This document shows, one piece after another, positions 32,877 through 41,908 of a stretch of DNA of 64,000 nucleotides. This DNA comes from Peribacillus deserti. Lineage in GTDB: Bacteria; Bacillota; Bacilli; Bacillales; DSM-1321. The first letter of the stretch is position 1. Each line of letters starts with the position of its first letter. A program made the translations under genes and the position numbers. The stretch is taken from NCBI RefSeq assembly GCF_016909175.1, contig NZ_JAFBFI010000001.1, positions 248,001-312,000 of the forward strand, given 5' to 3'. The notes under the pieces are model-generated. The model worked only from the letters and a program-made list of their open reading frames with translations, made no database searches and was not told the origin of the DNA.

Positions 32877-35282
32877 ATGATTACTAGAGTAAAAGGGCTG
32901 TTCAATGATAGCTCAAAAGACCTGAAAAAGTTACAAAAACAGGTTACCCAGGTCAATAAATTAGAAAAAAAGTATGAGAAATTTACCGATGATGAATTAA
33001 AAAATATGAAGAATATATTTCAAGAAGAATTAGCAAAAGGAAAGAATCTACTGGATATCCAGCTGGATGCCTTTGCAGTTGTCAGGGAAGCAGCAAAGCG
33101 CGTGATCGGGCTGAGGCATTATGATGTCCAGCTGATTGGCGGCTTTGTGCTGAATGACGGAAGCATCGCTCAGATGAATACAGGTGAAGGAAAAACGCTG
33201 GTATCTACGCTGCCAAGCTATCTTCATGCTTTAGAAGGAAAAGGGGTTCACGTTATTACCGCTAACGAATATTTAGCACGCCGTGATAAAGAGCTGATGG
33301 GACAAATACATGAGTTTCTAGGTTTAACGGTAGGTCTAAATATTTCACAAATCGATCCTCAAGAAAAATTGGCTGCCTATCAAGCGGATATTACTTATGG
33401 AACAGGCACCGAGTTCGGCTTTGATTTTCTTCGCGATAATATGGTCAGTGATTGGGAGAGCAAGGTACAGCGCGGGCATCATTATGCCATTGTCGATGAA
33501 GTGGACAGCATCCTGATTGATGAAGCGAAAACTCCTCTTATTATTGCCAGCAAGAACAGTGAAGGGGCAGAGCTGTTTTATATCACGGCAGATATTTTAA
33601 GCAAGTTTGTAAAAGACGAAGATTATGAAGTGTTCAATGAGGCGAAGCAGGCCTTTCTTTTAGATAAAGGTGCAGCGAAAATCGAAGCTGCCTTTGGAAT
33701 CGAGAATCTATATGATGCGGACCACCAGGAACTATTGCATCACATTATGCAGTCGCTAAAGGCCCAAGTGTTAATGAGAAGAGACGTTGATTATATCGTA
33801 AAAGACGGTCAAGTTATAATCATTGACGGGTTCACAGGCCGGATGATGGAAGGCCGTACGTTCAGCGATGGGCTCCACCAGGCGATTGAAGCAAAAGAGG
33901 GCCTTGAAATCTCTGAAGAGAATGAAACACAGGCTACCATTACAATCCAAAATTACTTCAGACTTTATGGAACATTAGCCGGCATGACCGGAAGTGCGAC
34001 GCCATCAAAAACGGAGTTCTGGGAAACATACCGCTTGAAGGTTATTACTATTCCCACTAACAAAGATATTCAGAGAATTGACATGGAGGACCTGGTGTAC
34101 AAGACAACCGATTCCAAAGTCAAGAAGATCGTTTCTGAGGTTCAGCGGCTCAATAAAGAAGGGCGTCCGGTACTGATTGGAACTACTTCTATTGCTCAAT
34201 CGGAGGACCTTTCTGAGGAACTTAAAAAAGCAAAAATAAAGCATCAAATTCTAAACGCTAAAACAGAAGAAGATGAGGCAAAGGTTATTTCCCTGGCCGG
34301 CCAAAAAGGGCAGGTTATGCTCGCGACCAATATGGCAGGACGCGGCACCGATATTATGCTGGGTGAAGGAGTCAGGGAATTAGGCGGCCTTCATATTATT
34401 GGAACCGAGCGCCATGAGAGCAACCGGATTGATATGCAGCTTAGAGGACGTTCCGGACGCCAGGGAGATCCGGGTTCTACTCAGTTCATCATTTCACTAG
34501 AAGACGATCTTTTCACTTATTATGATGAAGATGAAAAAGAGAAATTTGAGAAAAAGGTGAAGGTTGATGAGACGGGACTTGTGATTTCACCTGATCCTGT
34601 TAAGTATGTGAAAAAGGTGCAGGAAACGATAGAGAATATGTTCTATTCTTCTAGGAGCCACCTGCTGAAGCTTGAAAATGTCATGGATGAACAGAGTAAA
34701 GTGGTGTACTCTATGCGCGACCGCATTCTTACGCTGTCTCCTGAGGAAATGTTCCAGGAATTGCTGGGCTACATGGAGCGATATGTGCGCTTTGTGATTG
34801 CAGAGGCCTATCCGGAGGATGCTTCTGCATGGAATCCGAAAGGGCTGCTTGAGAAGCTTTCTGTTGTTTTCATCCACTCAAGTGTAACGCTCGAAAGCAT
34901 CTCAGATTTGGAGCCTGCTGAAGTGGAGACTGTCATGATTGCTGAGCTTGAGAAGCTGAATGATTTTGTTCTTAGCATGCAGGAGGATGAAAATCTCGGT
35001 GTTCAGTTGAAGCAATTCATGCTGCAGCAGATTGATTTTAATTGGATTCAGCATCTTAATACAATGACTCAAATGAAGGATGGCATTCAGCTGAGAAGCT
35101 ACAGCCAGGAGAATCCTTATATCCTGTTTGAAAAAGAGGCTCTTCACGAGTTTAATGGTTTGATGCTGAATATCGAATCGGGCATAACCATTAGCTTTAT
35201 GGAATTTGTAAAAAGTCAGTTTGAATTTAAGGAAGTTGCAGCTGATGAGGAAGAAGGAGAACTAGAAGATGGCACTTTTTAA
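32877..35282 (+). CDS. secA2: Accessory preprotein translocase ATPase SecA2
   Basis: An 801-residue SecA paralogue. The helicase motor is intact: Walker A GEGKT at 103-107, GTGTEFGFDFLRDNMV near 175-190, Walker B-type VDEVDSILIDEAKTPLI near 206-222, and ATNMAGRGTDIMLG with QLRGRSGRQGDPG in the second motor half. It lacks the C-terminal Cys/His zinc tail of housekeeping SecA and ends in an acidic tail. Accessory SecA proteins export subsets of envelope proteins with SecYEG. It overlaps the next gene, the SlaP-type assembly factor, by 14 bp. That pair is known from Bacillus anthracis, where it exports S-layer proteins. GGGAGAGACGCTGA precedes ATG. Confidence 0.93.
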   Translation: MITRVKGLFNDSSKDLKKLQKQVTQVNKLEKKYEKFTDDELKNMKNIFQEELAKGKNLLDIQLDAFAVVREAAKRVIGLRHYDVQLIGGFVLNDGSIAQMNTGEGKTLVSTLPSYLHALEGKGVHVITANEYLARRDKELMGQIHEFLGLTVGLNISQIDPQEKLAAYQADITYGTGTEFGFDFLRDNMVSDWESKVQRGHHYAIVDEVDSILIDEAKTPLIIASKNSEGAELFYITADILSKFVKDEDYEVFNEAKQAFLLDKGAAKIEAAFGIENLYDADHQELLHHIMQSLKAQVLMRRDVDYIVKDGQVIIIDGFTGRMMEGRTFSDGLHQAIEAKEGLEISEENETQATITIQNYFRLYGTLAGMTGSATPSKTEFWETYRLKVITIPTNKDIQRIDMEDLVYKTTDSKVKKIVSEVQRLNKEGRPVLIGTTSIAQSEDLSEELKKAKIKHQILNAKTEEDEAKVISLAGQKGQVMLATNMAGRGTDIMLGEGVRELGGLHIIGTERHESNRIDMQLRGRSGRQGDPGSTQFIISLEDDLFTYYDEDEKEKFEKKVKVDETGLVISPDPVKYVKKVQETIENMFYSSRSHLLKLENVMDEQSKVVYSMRDRILTLSPEEMFQELLGYMERYVRFVIAEAYPEDASAWNPKGLLEKLSVVFIHSSVTLESISDLEPAEVETVMIAELEKLNDFVLSMQEDENLGVQLKQFMLQQIDFNWIQHLNTMTQMKDGIQLRSYSQENPYILFEKEALHEFNGLMLNIESGITISFMEFVKSQFEFKEVAADEEEGELEDGTF

Positions 35283-36156
35283 ATTTAAGAAGAAAAAAAC
35301 GGAAGAAAAGCCGGCAGAAACTCCTGCTATGGAACAGCAGGATCTGGGTGCGGAAAAAGGCGTCCGTACAGTCCTTAATTTTCACCCTGAATGGGAAATG
35401 TCTAATTCTGAGCGCTACATCTACCAATACCGCCATCAGCAGCTAGAAAAACTGGAACCCAATCAGCTTTCCATTTATGGATTAAAATTATCAGAATACT
35501 ATGGGGATATTGTAGTAGTGGCCTTCCTTAGAAATACACTTCCAAAACCCATCCGTTTTGAAACAGTAGATTTGCTGCTGCTTGACGAAAATGGCCAGCC
35601 CATTGCAAGGCAGCAGTTTGAGCTGGACAATCTTGGAGAGCTTCCGGCCATGAGCTGTACGCCATGGAGATTCTTGTTTGAAAGTGAAAACATCCTGGCT
35701 GCGGACATTCCCGAAAAAGGCTGGAAAATTGCGTTCGAATTGAAGAAAAAGGCTGAGCCTGCAAAGCATTCACTTGACCTAGAAGCAAGCTGGGAAGACC
35801 AGATATCGCAAATGCAGCGTGAGAAGCTTTCGAATCTGGTAGCCGGCCTGCCTCATTTAGCTCCTGGTGAAGTAAACTTCATGGGCATCGAAGCCGTACC
35901 TGCGCCTGATGGTGCCTTTGCCGTGACCGTTCTGATTCGAAACGGCAGCGAGAAAAACATCAAGCTCGAGCAGATTCCACTAATCGTTGAAGATGCAGAA
36001 GGCGATATCATCTGCCGCGGCGGCTTTACGCTCGATCACTTCGAAGTAAAAGGAAATACCAGCAAGCCATGGACCTTTGTATTTCCAGCATCGTTAGTCA
36101 TGAAACAAAACCCGGACTTGAGCAGGTGGAAGGTGTATCCGCCGAGCGGGGAATAA
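35269..36156 (+). CDS. slaP: Accessory Sec system S-layer assembly protein (SlaP type)
   Basis: A 295-residue cytoplasmic protein with no signal. A Lys-rich start (MALFKFKKKKTEEKP) precedes two copies of the SLAP beta domain, about 35-160 and 175-292. Both copies share the pattern of internal strands ending in SCTPWRFLFESENIL and TSKPWTFVFPASLV. The protein belongs to the family described as the accessory Sec system S-layer assembly protein; B. anthracis SlaP supports export of S-layer proteins with SecA2. It overlaps secA2 by 14 bp, so the two are translationally coupled. No S-layer gene is beside it here, so the cargo may be other wall proteins. A terminator follows. Confidence 0.9.
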   Translation: MALFKFKKKKTEEKPAETPAMEQQDLGAEKGVRTVLNFHPEWEMSNSERYIYQYRHQQLEKLEPNQLSIYGLKLSEYYGDIVVVAFLRNTLPKPIRFETVDLLLLDENGQPIARQQFELDNLGELPAMSCTPWRFLFESENILAADIPEKGWKIAFELKKKAEPAKHSLDLEASWEDQISQMQREKLSNLVAGLPHLAPGEVNFMGIEAVPAPDGAFAVTVLIRNGSEKNIKLEQIPLIVEDAEGDIICRGGFTLDHFEVKGNTSKPWTFVFPASLVMKQNPDLSRWKVYPPSGE

Positions 36157-36175
36157 GAAGTTAATAGATTTGGAA

Positions 36176-36208
36176 AGAGCATATTCCTGTGGGATATGTT
36201 CTTTTTTT
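36176..36208 (+). terminator. Terminator after secA2-slaP
   Basis: Arms AGAGCATATTCC / GGGATATGTTCT with a 3-base loop, then TTTTTTT. Confidence 0.9.
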
Positions 36209-36315
36209 ATAATTTTTTCATAAAAGTTGGTGTGTTTCTGAATAAATTAAAACTTTTTACTTTATTTTTCATCTGCTGATGGAGGATTTGTTGATGAGCA
36301 GACATGGAATCCATG

Positions 36316-36460
36316 TTTATGCTTAACTTTTAAAGATTTATGCTTGAGTTTTTAATATTTACGCTTATGTTTTCTAGATTTATGCTTCAGTTATTAATTT
36401 TTATGCTTATCATTGCTTGCATAAGTACGTTTACGCTTTTGTTAGATGCTTTATGCTTAT
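36316..36460. repeat. Intergenic 21-bp-period repeat array E (core TTTATGCTT)
   Basis: TTTAYGCTT occurs at 36316, 36337, 36358, 36379, 36400, 36430 and 36450: four spacings of exactly 21 bp, then 30 and 20. It is the cleanest array of the set, lying between the convergent slaP and penicillin-binding protein genes. Confidence 0.92.
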
Positions 36461-36513
36461 CATGCGATATAGGGGACTTCCAATTGCTTTAATTGAGATG
36501 CTCTCTCAAACTC

Positions 36514-36555
36514 AAAAAAAAGGAAGTGACTCCAATCATGAGCCACTTCCTTTTC
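36514..36555 (-). terminator. Minus-strand terminator after the penicillin-binding protein gene
   Basis: Stem AAGGAAGTG / CACTTCCTT; on the minus strand it is followed by TTTTTTTT. Confidence 0.8.
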
Positions 36556-36560
36556 TATTT

Positions 36561-36592
36561 GGGAAATAATTCGGGAAATGGGGACAGTCCCC
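36561..36592. repeat. REP-like element GGGAAAT ... GGGAAAT-GGGGACAGTCCCC
   Basis: Two GGGAAAT boxes (36561 and 36573) and the palindrome at 36580-36592, between the PBP stop codon and its terminator. Confidence 0.9.
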
Positions 36593-36596
36593 ACAA

Positions 36597-38747
36597 TTAA
36601 TCTTTCTTTTTCCCTTTCTCCTTTTTATCCTTACCTTTTCCATTGCCAGGTTTTTTGCCCTTGGAAGAAGAAGCCTTTTCCTTGCTCTTGGACACCGCTT
36701 TTTTCGTTTTTGATTTCGGTTTTGGAGCAGGAGGGATCATGTCTTTTTTGATACCTTTTATATACAGCTCATTCCGTACTTTTTCAACGGATGCTGGCTG
36801 TGCAAAGCGTTCGGTGCCAGCCGAATAGTTCTGCATCATCGTTTTAAATATAGTATGGGATATTTTCGTATCTGTTTTATTCATATAGTTTCCCGGTCCA
36901 TTTTTGGCGTAGCCGGTCCATACGGTCATCGTATATTTAGTGGTGTAGCCTGAAAACCAGCTGTCGCTTGTGCCATCTTCTGGATAGCCGAATTTGCGGA
37001 TGACATTTTCGTCGAAATTGGTAGTACCCGTTTTTCCGGCTATATCCGTGCCTGCGACAGCAGCCATCTTCCCGGTCCCATTAGGAGCGTTGATGACTCC
37101 GCGAAGCATGTCTGTAACCATATAAGCCGTGTAGTCCTGCATCACTCGCTTGCTCTTAGGCTTAAAGTCGATTACCTTACCATCAGGCATAACCACCTTC
37201 GATACAAAGTGCGGCTTGGTGTATACCCCTGTGTTGGCGAAGGCGCCATAAGCTCCTGCAAGGTCAAGAGGAGATACCGAGTTGCTGCCAATCGAGTAGG
37301 ATTCATATACATGGCCGTCAGGATAGCTAATGCCAAGATTCTCAGAAAATGCTTTTGCTTTCTTTAAGCCGACACTTTCCAGCGTTTTTAAGGCAGGTAT
37401 ATTTCTCGACTCCACGAGTGCATTACGAATGGACATTTTACCTTTATAATTCTTATACGAATTTCGGATCGGGTCTCCTGTTGAATACTTATAAGGAGCG
37501 TCCACAATCTGATGATAAGTCGACCATTTTAAATACTCAATCGCAGGGCCATAGTCAAAAATCGGCTTAAAGGTGGAGCCTGGCTGGCGCTTTAGAGTTG
37601 TCACCAGATTATGTCCGCGGAACGTTGTTTTGTATTCATTCCGGCCGCTGCCGACCGCCCTGATTTCTCCTGTTTTAGAATCCATAAAAGTGAAGGCAGT
37701 CTGAAAGCGTTCGTTAGGATAGCGGACCAGGCTGCCAGAAACGATGGAATCAGCAAGCTGCTGTGCCCTCGGATCGAGCGTCAAGTGAATCTGCAGCCCA
37801 TCCTCGCTAATATCCACATCCTTTAGCCGGTCTTCAACCTCTCTTACAGCAGCATCTAAAAACGCTTGATAAGGCATGCCATTTTCAGCTTTATCGGTAA
37901 CGATACCCTGGGTGACCGGCACTTTTTGGGCAGCAACCAGCTCTTTCTTAGTGATATATCCATGCTTGTTCATTAAGGTTAAAACAATATTGCGGCGTTT
38001 TGTTGCAGATTCTACGTTTTCTTTTTTAGAAGGATCATAGTTATTCGGACTTTGGGTGAGGCCGGCAATCATAGCGGCTTGCGGCAGAGTCATTTTGCTA
38101 AGGTTTTTTACCTCTATGCCGTAATAGTTTTTTGCTGCCGCCGCCACTCCATAGGAACGGTTTCCAAGATTGATTTTGTTCACATACATAGCAAGGATTT
38201 CCTGCTTGCTATACTGCTTTTCCAGCTTATAGGCCAAATACCATTCCTGAACTTTGCGCTTAATCGTTTTTTCTGGAGATAAGAAGGAGTTTTTAATCAC
38301 TTGCTGGGTAATGGTACTCCCGCCCTGGCTTCCGAAGCCACCTGTAACGTTCTCCATAATCGCTTTCGCTGTTCTTTTTACATCTATTCCCTGGTGCGTA
38401 TAAAATCTGCTGTCCTCCGTGGCAATGATCGCCTGTTCCAGCACTTTGGGAATATCATCATATGTAATTTTGGTACGCTGTTCCTTCCCATATTCGTGGA
38501 TGAATTGGCCGTCTTTGTCATAAAACTTGGAGGATAATGGATCCTGCAATTGCTGTTCATTAATTTCCGGCACATCTTTAATAAAAGCATACCCGGTACT
38601 TCCTATTACACCCAGGCAAAAAAAGCCTAATAATAGAAAGCCGATCAGCAGCTTTTTAAAAAACGGCTTCGGCCGCTTTCGCTTGTTATGTTTTTTCGCT
38701 TTTTCAGCGAGTCTTCGTTCTTCCCGGGTTCGATATGTAACTGTCAT
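36597..38747 (-). CDS. Class A penicillin-binding protein (PBP1A-type glycosyltransferase/transpeptidase)
   Basis: A 716-residue bifunctional peptidoglycan synthase. Basic cytoplasmic tail, one helix (about 31-56), then GT51 domain with catalytic Glu111 in ATEDSRFYTHQG and the block GGSTITQQVIKN. The transpeptidase has nucleophile Ser391 (PGSTFKP, SxxK), SRN at 447-449 and KTG at 572-574. It polymerises lipid II and crosslinks peptides outside the membrane. The last 50 residues are a Lys/Ser/Pro tail (KSKEKASSSKGKKPG) that could bind acidic wall polymers. The ribosome site is weak (GGCAGG, about 15 nt away). Monocistronic. Downstream lie a REP-like element and terminator; upstream is repeat array F. 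Confidence 0.93.
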   Translation of the reverse strand: MTVTYRTREERRLAEKAKKHNKRKRPKPFFKKLLIGFLLLGFFCLGVIGSTGYAFIKDVPEINEQQLQDPLSSKFYDKDGQFIHEYGKEQRTKITYDDIPKVLEQAIIATEDSRFYTHQGIDVKRTAKAIMENVTGGFGSQGGSTITQQVIKNSFLSPEKTIKRKVQEWYLAYKLEKQYSKQEILAMYVNKINLGNRSYGVAAAAKNYYGIEVKNLSKMTLPQAAMIAGLTQSPNNYDPSKKENVESATKRRNIVLTLMNKHGYITKKELVAAQKVPVTQGIVTDKAENGMPYQAFLDAAVREVEDRLKDVDISEDGLQIHLTLDPRAQQLADSIVSGSLVRYPNERFQTAFTFMDSKTGEIRAVGSGRNEYKTTFRGHNLVTTLKRQPGSTFKPIFDYGPAIEYLKWSTYHQIVDAPYKYSTGDPIRNSYKNYKGKMSIRNALVESRNIPALKTLESVGLKKAKAFSENLGISYPDGHVYESYSIGSNSVSPLDLAGAYGAFANTGVYTKPHFVSKVVMPDGKVIDFKPKSKRVMQDYTAYMVTDMLRGVINAPNGTGKMAAVAGTDIAGKTGTTNFDENVIRKFGYPEDGTSDSWFSGYTTKYTMTVWTGYAKNGPGNYMNKTDTKISHTIFKTMMQNYSAGTERFAQPASVEKVRNELYIKGIKKDMIPPAPKPKSKTKKAVSKSKEKASSSKGKKPGNGKGKDKKEKGKKKD

Positions 38748-38943
38748 GTTGGTTTTTTACCTGCCTTTGCCGATGTAAAGGCTAAAAGTCTATGAGCCTT
38801 CATTTTTTAAAGAAAGTCTTATTGTATACTATTAGCTTAGAAGATTCAGTTGTAATGATTTAATTCCCATATTTTAGATGGGGCAAACAAACCGTGTAAC
38901 TTAGTAGGGTAATAGAATTCTTTAATAGAGCGATGGACTTGGG

Positions 38944-39060
38944 AATCGCACAAAGGATCCATGAAATCGCGCGTAGAACCACTGGAATCGCGCAAAGCCT
39001 CCAATAATCGCGCGTAGAGTAACGAAAATCGCGCAAAGACCTCTCAGAATCGCGCAAAGT
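38944..39060. repeat. Intergenic 21-bp-period repeat array F (core AATCGCGC)
   Basis: AATCGCRC occurs at 38944, 38965, 38986, 39006, 39027 and 39048, spacings 21, 21, 20, 21 and 21 bp. Units end alternately in AAAG or GTAG. It lies upstream of the PBP gene, about 200 bp from its start. Confidence 0.92.
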
Positions 39061-39227
39061 CGCCATTAATAAGACCTCCTGCAGAGCTGAAGCTACCCTG
39101 CAGGAACTTTCCACCAATATGAACTCATATTCAAATCTTATTCAGTACGCTTTTCCAATATTTTTATAAAAAGGGAACCATTACATACATTTCTCATCTA
39201 TATAGGCAGGGAGGGAGGGCGGCAGTT

Positions 39228-39377
39228 ATGCTGAGCGCACGTAAAAAGGAGAAGGAATCACAATTGGACTAAATTAACCTTGATTTGGAATATGAAGGAA
39301 TACGGACAGAGCAGTCTGGCTGGCGTATCATATTGAAGGATAAAAGTATCGCTGAAGTATCCCGTAGCAGGTTTTAA
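39228..39377 (+). pseudogene. Small reading frame interrupted by one in-frame stop
   Basis: ATG 39228, after a purine-rich GGGAGGGAGGGCGGC stretch, opens MLSARKKEKESQLD; a TAA follows at 39270, and the same frame continues INLDLEYEGIRTEQSGWRII and KDKSIAEVSRSRF to a stop at 39375. The second part looks like real protein (strand-turn-strand). It may be a 49-residue gene with a nonsense mutation, or two tiny ORFs. The rest of 39061-39619 shows only this frame and a terminator. Confidence 0.4.
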
Positions 39378-39475
39378 CGATTTTACTAAATCTCCAAATC
39401 ATACGGATTAGTAAAGAGTCAGCAGTATAACCTTATGATCTAAAGTGAAGAAATGAAACAGCTGAATGGACAATG

Positions 39476-39513
39476 AAAGGCGGATATCTTCTAAGGAAAG
39501 CCGCCTTTTTTAT
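39476..39513 (+). terminator. Terminator after the interrupted small frame
   Basis: Arms AAAGGCGG / CCGCCTTT and a T-run (TTTTTTA). Confidence 0.75.
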
Positions 39514-39619
39514 TCGGCCAAAAAAGCCAAAAAATAGGAAAATAAAAATCTTTTGTTATCTTTTAATATTTTGGGGTATTTATATACACAAATAACCTTT
39601 TAGGAAGGCAGGGATCGAG

Positions 39620-39892
39620 ATGAAACACGAATACAAATCCAATGGAAATAATTCAGACCAATATGGAAAAGGCCAGGCAGAATATATCATGGACAAGGAC
39701 GCGTTGAAAACTAGGAAAATCCTGACCCAGGCCCACACGGAATATACAAAAGGAGCTACAAAACTTATCGAAAATGTGCAGCGTGAATTCCTTAAAAAGC
39801 AGCGCTATATTGAAATTGACAAAGCGCTGGACGAAAGAAACGAAAAAAGATTTATGGCCTTAACATCCAAGGGATGGGAAAAGGTGCTATGA
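39620..39892 (+). CDS. Uncharacterised 90-residue protein
   Basis: Soluble basic protein beginning MKHEYKSNGNNSDQYGKGQAEY. The first 25 residues are polar and probably unfolded; the rest (DKDALKTRKILTQAHTEYTKGATKLIENVQREFLKK) is predicted helical and charged, and could form a helical hairpin. TAGGAAGGCAGGGATCGAG precedes the ATG. It ends before a very strong bidirectional terminator. No family recognised; possibly a small sporulation- or stress-related protein, but nothing in the sequence proves it. Confidence 0.65.
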   Translation: MKHEYKSNGNNSDQYGKGQAEYIMDKDALKTRKILTQAHTEYTKGATKLIENVQREFLKKQRYIEIDKALDERNEKRFMALTSKGWEKVL

Positions 39893-39910
39893 ACATAGAA
39901 CTACCTATAT

Positions 39911-39960
39911 AACAGCTGACTAACATATTATTTTAAAATATGTTAGTCAGCTGTTTTTTT
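39911..39960. terminator. Bidirectional terminator
   Basis: Near-perfect 19-bp arms starting AACAGCTGACTAACA, loop of 7, then TTTTTTTT. It separates the convergent 90- and 136-residue protein genes. Confidence 0.92.
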
Positions 39961-40021
39961 TGTTTTGGGAAACCCCACAAAAAAAGTCCTGCTCCGCCAA
40001 TGGAAGCAGGTTGTGTCTATA

Positions 40022-40432
40022 TTATGTGAAGTCGGGCCAGTTTACTTGGATTTCGTCGCCTTCGATTTGTTCGAGGGTGCGGTATTTGAATGGTGTGAGT
40101 TCGGCTTCTTCTTTCTTGATAAATGCTTTTGCTATTTCGAATGGAAGAAGTTCAAATTCTTCATCACTTTCAGAAATGAAGTAGGCACCGGCAATTTGTC
40201 CTTTGTTTGTCATGTCCAGGGTGATAAATGCTGGATAATAGGTTTCATCCTTTGCCTCCAGTATGGCTTTTGCAGTCACTGTAGATCCGTCCGGCTCATG
40301 TTCAACAGAATCATTGCTTATTTTATCGAGAACCTTTAGCGCCCAGCCCGGCTTTTTGTAACCCCCAATGATCTTTGGCGGGTTATTCTTCAACTGTTCT
40401 AATAGGTCTTTGTTTTGATTCTGGGTATCCAT
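40022..40432 (-). CDS. Uncharacterised 136-residue protein
   Basis: Soluble acidic protein beginning MDTQNQNKDLLEQLKNNPPKIIGGYKKPGWALKVLDKI. The middle part (STVTAKAILEAKDETYYPAFITLDMTNKGQIAGAYFIS) looks like a beta sheet, and the end is helical. ATG 40432 has GGAGG about 11 nt upstream; ATG 40450 would contain that site within the gene and has none of its own. Monocistronic. No family recognised with confidence. Confidence 0.65.
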   Translation of the reverse strand: MDTQNQNKDLLEQLKNNPPKIIGGYKKPGWALKVLDKISNDSVEHEPDGSTVTAKAILEAKDETYYPAFITLDMTNKGQIAGAYFISESDEEFELLPFEIAKAFIKKEEAELTPFKYRTLEQIEGDEIQVNWPDFT

Positions 40433-40707
40433 CTTAACTAACGCCTCCATTACTGCATTGAAATATGAAATTAAAAATCACTTCAGTATTTCTGCTGTCT
40501 CTCTATATATATGAAGATATTCAAGAATATTAAAGCAACATAAGTCTTTTTGAAAAAGTCTGTCTATTTCTATAATTTAGTATAAAAGAAGTTTCAAAAC
40601 AATGTCAAAGGTTACCATGAAAGTATTATATTAGAAAACCGTTTAATTTACTAGAAGGATAGCTATTAGACTATGACTATTTACTTATATATTTCTTAAA
40701 AACGAAT

Positions 40708-40745
40708 AGACAGGGCGTACAGCGATCACGCTGGTACTGCCCTGT
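40708..40745 (-). terminator. Minus-strand hairpin after the LysM-NlpC/P60 gene
   Basis: Long imperfect stem GACAGGGC...CGCTG / CAGCG...GCCCTGTC immediately after the stop codon. The T-run is poor (TATTCGTTTTT), so efficiency is uncertain. Confidence 0.6.
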
Positions 40746-40749
40746 CCAG

Positions 40750-41772
40750 TTAGAATAACCTTTTATAGCCTTTTAGTCTGGTTTTATAGTAATTCATGCT
40801 GGTGGAAGTAATTTCAATTCCCTTACCGGAACTGGCGTGGATAAATTGTCCGTCTCCAATATACATGCCCATATGGCTGATGCTCGGTGATCCTTCTATG
40901 GTAGAAAAGAAGATCAGGTCGCCCGGTATCGGTTCTGTTACAGACTGTCCAAGACTAAAATAGCTGGCAGATGATTGTCTCGTTATTTTATATCCAAGCT
41001 TATTAAAAATATAGTAGACAAACCCGCTGCAATCAAATCCGCTTGGTGTACTTCCTGAATATACATATGGAACGCCAATATGCTTTTTTGCTTCATCGAT
41101 GACAGCTTGTATTTGGTTAGGATTTTTTTGAGGAACAATAATAGGAACAGTTGTTGCTGGCTCTTTACCTTTGCTGATTTGTCCTTGTGGAATCTGAAGC
41201 GCTTGTCCAGCGACGATACCGTTTTTAGTTAATTTGTTAGCGGCGCTAAGAGCTTCAACAGTAACGCTGTGTTTAGTTGCAATTTTCCAAAGGCTATCGC
41301 CTGGCTGAACGATATAGGTGGCTGGGGGTGATAGCTTATCTTTAGGGTTTGCTTTCTGTGGGACATCTGCTGCCGGAGTTTTAATGGTATTAGTAACCAA
41401 TAGTTTTTGGCCGAGCAGGACCTTGTCACTTTTTAGGCTGTTCCACTTTTTGAGATCGGAAATAGACACTTTAAGCTTCTTGGAAATTTTATCGAGTGAA
41501 TCACCTTTGACGACTATGTATGTAGACTGTGTCTTAGCAGGCTGTGTAGATGAAGTTTTTGTATCCGGTAATTGAAGCTTTTGGCCTAAGAAAATCGAAT
41601 CGCTTTTTAGCTTATTCAATTCTTTTAGTTTAGCAATTGTTGTTGCGCTGTTTTTTGCTATTTTACTAAGTGAATCTCCGCTTTTAACGGTATATGTACT
41701 CGCTGATGCTACTGAGATAAAACAGCTTGAAAGCATGATAGAAGCTGTTAATGCCGCAATCGTTTTCCTCAA
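40750..41772 (-). CDS. Secreted LysM-NlpC/P60 D,L-endopeptidase (LytE/CwlS-like autolysin)
   Basis: A 340-residue wall hydrolase. Signal peptide (1-24, ending VASAS), three LysM domains (about 25-68, 84-126, 152-194; each YTVKSGDSLSKIAK-like and ending LGQKLQL), then an NlpC/P60 domain (about 222-340). The catalytic residues are Cys248 (FDCSGF), His300 (ISHMGMYIG) and His312 (FIHASS). LysM units hold it to peptidoglycan, where it should cut gamma-D-Glu-meso-DAP bonds in peptide stems during growth or cell separation. The start is preceded by a GGGG-type site (TAGGGGTG). Three LysM copies match LytE or CwlS rather than LytF. Monocistronic, minus strand. Confidence 0.92.
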   Translation of the reverse strand: MRKTIAALTASIMLSSCFISVASASTYTVKSGDSLSKIAKNSATTIAKLKELNKLKSDSIFLGQKLQLPDTKTSSTQPAKTQSTYIVVKGDSLDKISKKLKVSISDLKKWNSLKSDKVLLGQKLLVTNTIKTPAADVPQKANPKDKLSPPATYIVQPGDSLWKIATKHSVTVEALSAANKLTKNGIVAGQALQIPQGQISKGKEPATTVPIIVPQKNPNQIQAVIDEAKKHIGVPYVYSGSTPSGFDCSGFVYYIFNKLGYKITRQSSASYFSLGQSVTEPIPGDLIFFSTIEGSPSISHMGMYIGDGQFIHASSGKGIEITSTSMNYYKTRLKGYKRLF

Positions 41773-41908
41773 AATCTACACCCCTAAATTTTCCTCTTTT
41801 ACATTATTCTACATAAACATCGATAATATGAATATTACAATTGTGTTACAAAAGTAGGGAAATAATGACTATCTCTTATTTTTTATTGATATACCAGCAT
41901 TTCTAGCT

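Noticed and set aside
38860-39117. 85-residue minus-strand frame across array F
   Set aside because: Heptapeptide repeats created by the 21-bp array; no ribosome site and no protein-like ends.
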